Positions 61,495 through 64,000 of a DNA stretch of 64,000 bases are shown here, in pieces; position 1 is the stretch's first letter; every line of letters starts with the position of its first letter. The notes under the pieces were generated by a model. That model did no database searches. It saw nothing but the letters and a program-made list of their open reading frames with translations, and was not told the origin of the DNA. Source of the DNA: Citreicella sp. C3M06 (GTDB lineage Bacteria; Pseudomonadota; Alphaproteobacteria; Rhodobacterales; Rhodobacteraceae); the NCBI RefSeq assembly GCF_018860705.1, contig NZ_JAHKQA010000005.1:1-64000 (forward strand), in the 5' to 3' direction. Made by a program: the position numbers and the translations under genes.

Positions 61495-61802
61495 GCGGCG
61501 TTCAGTCTGCGCAGCCACTCGATTGCGCCTGCCAGTGGAGTGCGGCCACGACTGTTGCGCAACGATGGTTCGGGCGCGCGTGGCATCATGCGCGAGCGCA
61601 CCCGGTCCGGATCGGACCGCCCGATCAGCGCGTCAGATATGAGCTGCTTGCGCACATGCTCGGGCGATGCGTCGAGCGGGGCATCGCTGCTTGACGGAAT
61701 GCGAATGCGGCCTTCGTCGGTGTGAAAGGTCACCAAGGCCTCGAACCGGGCCTCTGCCGCATTGTAAACCAGATTGCCGATGTGAGGATGACTGCTTGCC
61801 AT
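61491..61802 (-). CDS. Conserved hypothetical protein
   Basis: A 103-residue protein, MASSHPHIGNLVYNAAEARF then EALVTFHTDEGRIRIPSSSD, with a C-terminal basic helical part (LAGAIEWLRRLNAA). No signal peptide or membrane segment. I recall it as an orthodox gene in related genomes, but without function. Its 3' end overlaps the NUDIX gene by four bases. Confidence 0.72.
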   Translation of the reverse strand: MASSHPHIGNLVYNAAEARFEALVTFHTDEGRIRIPSSSDAPLDASPEHVRKQLISDALIGRSDPDRVRSRMMPRAPEPSLRNSRGRTPLAGAIEWLRRLNAA

Positions 61803-61922
61803 CGTCCTGTCTCCTGCCTGTTACGTGACCAAAACACCGCGTCGGTGGAAAGGTTCCTGCGCGGCCTATCCGGGGCCTTGACATCCGGGCATACTGTGAT
61901 CGGTCCGTGAAGGAAGGTGATC

Positions 61923-62819
61923 ATGAACACGAACGATATTCTGCTGGAGCTTTTGTCAGGTGGCACCATCGTGACGCTGCTGCTGGCCGGGCTGCTGATC
62001 CTGTGCGTCTTCCTTGGGGTTCGCATCGTTTCCCAGTCGGAAAAACATGTGGTCGAACGGTTTGGACGGCTGCGCGCGGTGCTGGGGCCGGGCATCAATT
62101 TCATCGTGCCGTTTCTCGACCGGGTGGCGCACAAGGTGTCGATCCTTGAACGGCAACTGCCCACTGCAAGCCAGGATGCGATCACCGCGGATAACGTGCT
62201 TGTGCAGGTCGAGACCTCGGTCTTCTACCGCATTCTCGAGCCGGAAAAGACGGTTTACCGGATCCGCGATGTCGACGCGGCCATCGCCACAACGGTTGCG
62301 GGGATCGTGCGCGCCGAGATCGGCAAGATGGAGCTGGACGAGGTGCAATCGAACCGCGCCGCGCTGATTTCGACCATCAAGACCAGTGTCGAAGATCAGG
62401 TCGATGACTGGGGCATCGAAGTCACCCGGGCCGAGATTCTTGACGTAAACCTCGATCAGGCGACGCGGGACGCGATGTTGCAGCAGCTCAACGCCGAACG
62501 TGCCCGCCGGGCGCAGGTGACCGAGGCCGAAGGCCAGAAACGCGCCGTCGAACTGTCGGCCGATGCAGAGCTATACGCTGCCGAACAGGTCGCCAAGGCG
62601 CGGCGCATTTCGGCGGAGGCCGAAGCCTATGCAACGCAGGTCGTGGCCGAGGCGATCTCGCGCAACGGGCTGGAAGCGGCGCAATATCAGGTTGCGCTCA
62701 AACAGGTCGAGGCGCTGGCGACGCTGGCCAAGGGCGAGGGGCGGCAGACCATCCTTGTGCCTGCGGATGCGCTGGAGGCGTTTCGCAACGCCTTCACCAT
62801 GCTGAAGGGCCGCCCATGA
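61923..62819 (+). CDS. SPFH/stomatin-like membrane protease scaffold (QmcA type)
   Basis: A 298-residue protein with one N-terminal helix (GGTIVTLLLAGLLILCVFLG), then the SPFH domain (SEKHVVERFGRLRAVLGPGI; RIRDVDAAIATTVAGIVRAE; LDEVQSNRAALISTIKTSVE) and a C-terminal coiled coil (EAEGQKRAVELSADAELYAA). It forms membrane microdomain assemblies. The ATG at 61923 after AAGGAAGG is preferred to a GTG at 61917. It is coupled to the NfeD-like gene (overlap of four bases), the standard pair. Confidence 0.93.
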   Translation: MNTNDILLELLSGGTIVTLLLAGLLILCVFLGVRIVSQSEKHVVERFGRLRAVLGPGINFIVPFLDRVAHKVSILERQLPTASQDAITADNVLVQVETSVFYRILEPEKTVYRIRDVDAAIATTVAGIVRAEIGKMELDEVQSNRAALISTIKTSVEDQVDDWGIEVTRAEILDVNLDQATRDAMLQQLNAERARRAQVTEAEGQKRAVELSADAELYAAEQVAKARRISAEAEAYATQVVAEAISRNGLEAAQYQVALKQVEALATLAKGEGRQTILVPADALEAFRNAFTMLKGRP

Positions 62820-63079
62820 CGCTGTGGTGGGTCTGGATGGCCGCCGGGGCGGTGTTGCTGCTGCTTGAAATGGTGGTGCCGGGGTTCATCTTTCTCGGCT
62901 TTGCCATCGGTGCGGCGGCGGTCGGGCTGTGGTTGCTGATCGGCTACGCGGTGGGCTGGCCTTGGCTGGTGCTGCTGTTCGCGGTGGTCTCGCTGCTCGC
63001 CTGGGTGGCCCTGCGCCAGCTGCTGGGCGTGCGCAAGGGCCAGGTCAAGCTGTGGGATCGCGACATCAACGAGGACTGA
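62816..63079 (+). CDS. NfeD-like short membrane protein
   Basis: An 87-residue protein with two or three hydrophobic helices (MTLWWVWMAAGAVLLLLEMV; FIFLGFAIGAAAVGLWLLIG; LVLLFAVVSLLAWVALRQLL), lacking the ClpP-like and the full OB domain of long NfeD proteins. Its coding start overlaps the SPFH gene. Such short NfeD partners (YbbK/YbbL-like) help the SPFH protein at the membrane. Confidence 0.88.
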   Translation: MTLWWVWMAAGAVLLLLEMVVPGFIFLGFAIGAAAVGLWLLIGYAVGWPWLVLLFAVVSLLAWVALRQLLGVRKGQVKLWDRDINED

Positions 63080-63808
63080 TCAGCCCCGGTTCGGACGCTG
63101 TGCCTGCGGCGATTGCAGCTCTGCCTGAATCGCCAGCGCGGCGTCGCGCGGCGAGGACGCGCGCCAGACCGGGCGGCCGACGACGATATGATCCGCCCCG
63201 GCGGCAATCGCGCTGGCCGGGGTCGCGATCCGCTTCTGGTCATCGCCGGCGCTGCCTGCGGGGCGCACGCCGGGGGTGACGATCAGGCGACCTTCGGCTT
63301 GCGGCAAGGCCCGGATCAGCGCGGCTTCGTTCGGAGAGGCGATGACCCCGTCGGCCCCGGCCTCGAACGCCTTGGCGGCGCGTTCGACCACCAGATCCTT
63401 CACATCGCCCGCGCGGATCAGGCTGTCGTCAAGATCGGCGCGGTCGAGCGAGGTCAGGATGGTCACGGCGAGGATCTTCAGATCCTTGCCGGCGGCGCCT
63501 TCCTTGGCGGCGCGCACCACATGCGGATCGCCATGCACGGTCAGGAAATCGAGATCGAACTGGGCAAGCCCGCGCACAGCGTTTTCGACGGTCTGCGCGA
63601 TGTCGAACAGCTTCATATCCAGAAAGATGCGCTTGCCGTGTTCCTGCTTGAGCTCATTCGCAACCGCCAAGCCGCCGCCGGTCAGCATCCCGAGACCGAT
63701 CTTGTAAAACGACACGGCGTCGCCGATGCCGTCGGCCAGTTGCATCGCCTCAAGCGCGTTCGCGACGTCAAGCGCAACGATCAGGCGGTCTTCGGGGGCA
63801 TTGGTCAT
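63080..63808 (-). CDS. pyrF: Orotidine 5'-phosphate decarboxylase
   Basis: A 242-residue TIM-barrel enzyme converting OMP to UMP. Starts MTNAPEDRLIVALDVANALE; catalytic motif FLDMKLFDIAQTVENAVRGL with the DxKxxDI pattern, and the C-terminal phosphate loop TPASAIAAGADHIVVGRPVW. The start at 63808 has a shorter N-terminus consistent with the family; a longer reading to 63955 is not supported. Converges directly with the NfeD-like gene. Confidence 0.96.
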   Translation of the reverse strand: MTNAPEDRLIVALDVANALEAMQLADGIGDAVSFYKIGLGMLTGGGLAVANELKQEHGKRIFLDMKLFDIAQTVENAVRGLAQFDLDFLTVHGDPHVVRAAKEGAAGKDLKILAVTILTSLDRADLDDSLIRAGDVKDLVVERAAKAFEAGADGVIASPNEAALIRALPQAEGRLIVTPGVRPAGSAGDDQKRIATPASAIAAGADHIVVGRPVWRASSPRDAALAIQAELQSPQAQRPNRG

Positions 63809-63920
63809 CGGGCGCTCCTGTCTGGGATGGGATGCGCTTCCTTTGCGGCGATGACCCTTGGAGGTCAAGCGTTGTGCGGGGAATGCCGGAAGTTCGTGGC
63901 ATGGAAAATCCGCCGTTGGC

Positions 63921-64000
63921 TCAAGGTTCGGACCGGATGGTCGACAAAAGCCCATCGTCGAAAGACAGCTCTTCGTCTCCGGCGCGGTATTCCGGCATGC
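63921..64000 (-). CDS. Possible 3' end of a gene entering from the right, unidentified
   Basis: The minus strand is open to the window edge and ends in PEYRAGDEELSFDDGLLSTI-RSEP with plausible codon use and a stop at 63921-63923. It may be the C-terminus of a larger gene cut by the window edge. A plus-strand frame from about 63902 is also open, so the direction is not certain. Confidence 0.3.
   Translation of the reverse strand, partial: MPEYRAGDEELSFDDGLLSTIRSEP

Overview
The window is chromosomal DNA from an alphaproteobacterium of the Rhodobacteraceae/Roseobacter type. The signs are a high G+C, GC-ending codon style, the dnaA-dnaN-recF-gyrB block preceded by mutM, an enoyl-CoA hydratase and rpsT, a single-flagellin cluster with flaF/flbT, a pcm-tolC-popZ-like run, and an ABC polyamine operon next to a GntR regulator. 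This assignment is inferred from gene content and order, not from a search.

Layout. 1-2.4 kb: an apparently complete IS3-family element with a canonical -1 slippery site, followed by remnants of an IS110-type transposase and of another IS3-type element. These remnants run into the end of a flagellar cluster. 2.3-10.3 kb: flagellar genes. On the minus strand these are flgJ-like, flgN-like, flagellin, flaF, flbT and a DUF1217 protein; on the plus strand they are fliK and flgD. 10.4-22.1 kb: housekeeping core with ubiB and ubiE (minus), then mutM, enoyl-CoA hydratase, rpsT, dnaA, dnaN, recF and gyrB (plus), plus one small minus-strand gene. 22.5-28.2 kb: DUF883 and holin-like membrane proteins, a PCMT-family methyltransferase, a TolC-family protein, a PopZ-like polar protein, efp and a GNAT acetyltransferase. 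28.2-32.2 kb: minus-strand genes in two coupled pairs, kinase plus YgfZ and exporter plus phosphatase. 32.4-43.7 kb: aminotransferases, lolCD, a DMT-type transporter, a cytochrome c lipoprotein, a TetR regulator, homoserine dehydrogenase, glpX and recJ.

43.8-46.2 kb is the second accessory patch: two identical tRNA-Glu genes, a wrecked IS3-family element, and two stretches of strong hairpins carrying CCTCCTC in the loops. The hairpins match the anti-Shine-Dalgarno design of the alphaproteobacterial cuckoo/CcsR small RNAs. 46.2-54.1 kb is a polyamine-type module: an ABC transporter (binding protein, ATPase, two permeases) plus an amine oxidase on the minus strand, diverging from a GntR regulator and a class III aminotransferase. 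Near-identical ATTTGATCAAAT palindromes lie in both promoter regions and suggest a shared operator.

54.2-64 kb: rhodanese, a urate oxidase-cytochrome c fusion (PuuD type), a probable 33-residue small protein, a parS-like palindrome just upstream of mutL, then mutL, rmuC, a DUF3775 protein, dinB, a NUDIX hydrolase, an SPFH/NfeD pair and pyrF. No CRISPR array, intact prophage or obvious defence island was seen. The least-explained signals are the hairpin RNAs, the parS-like site, the paired operators, the enlarged polyamine ATPase and the small unlisted gene.
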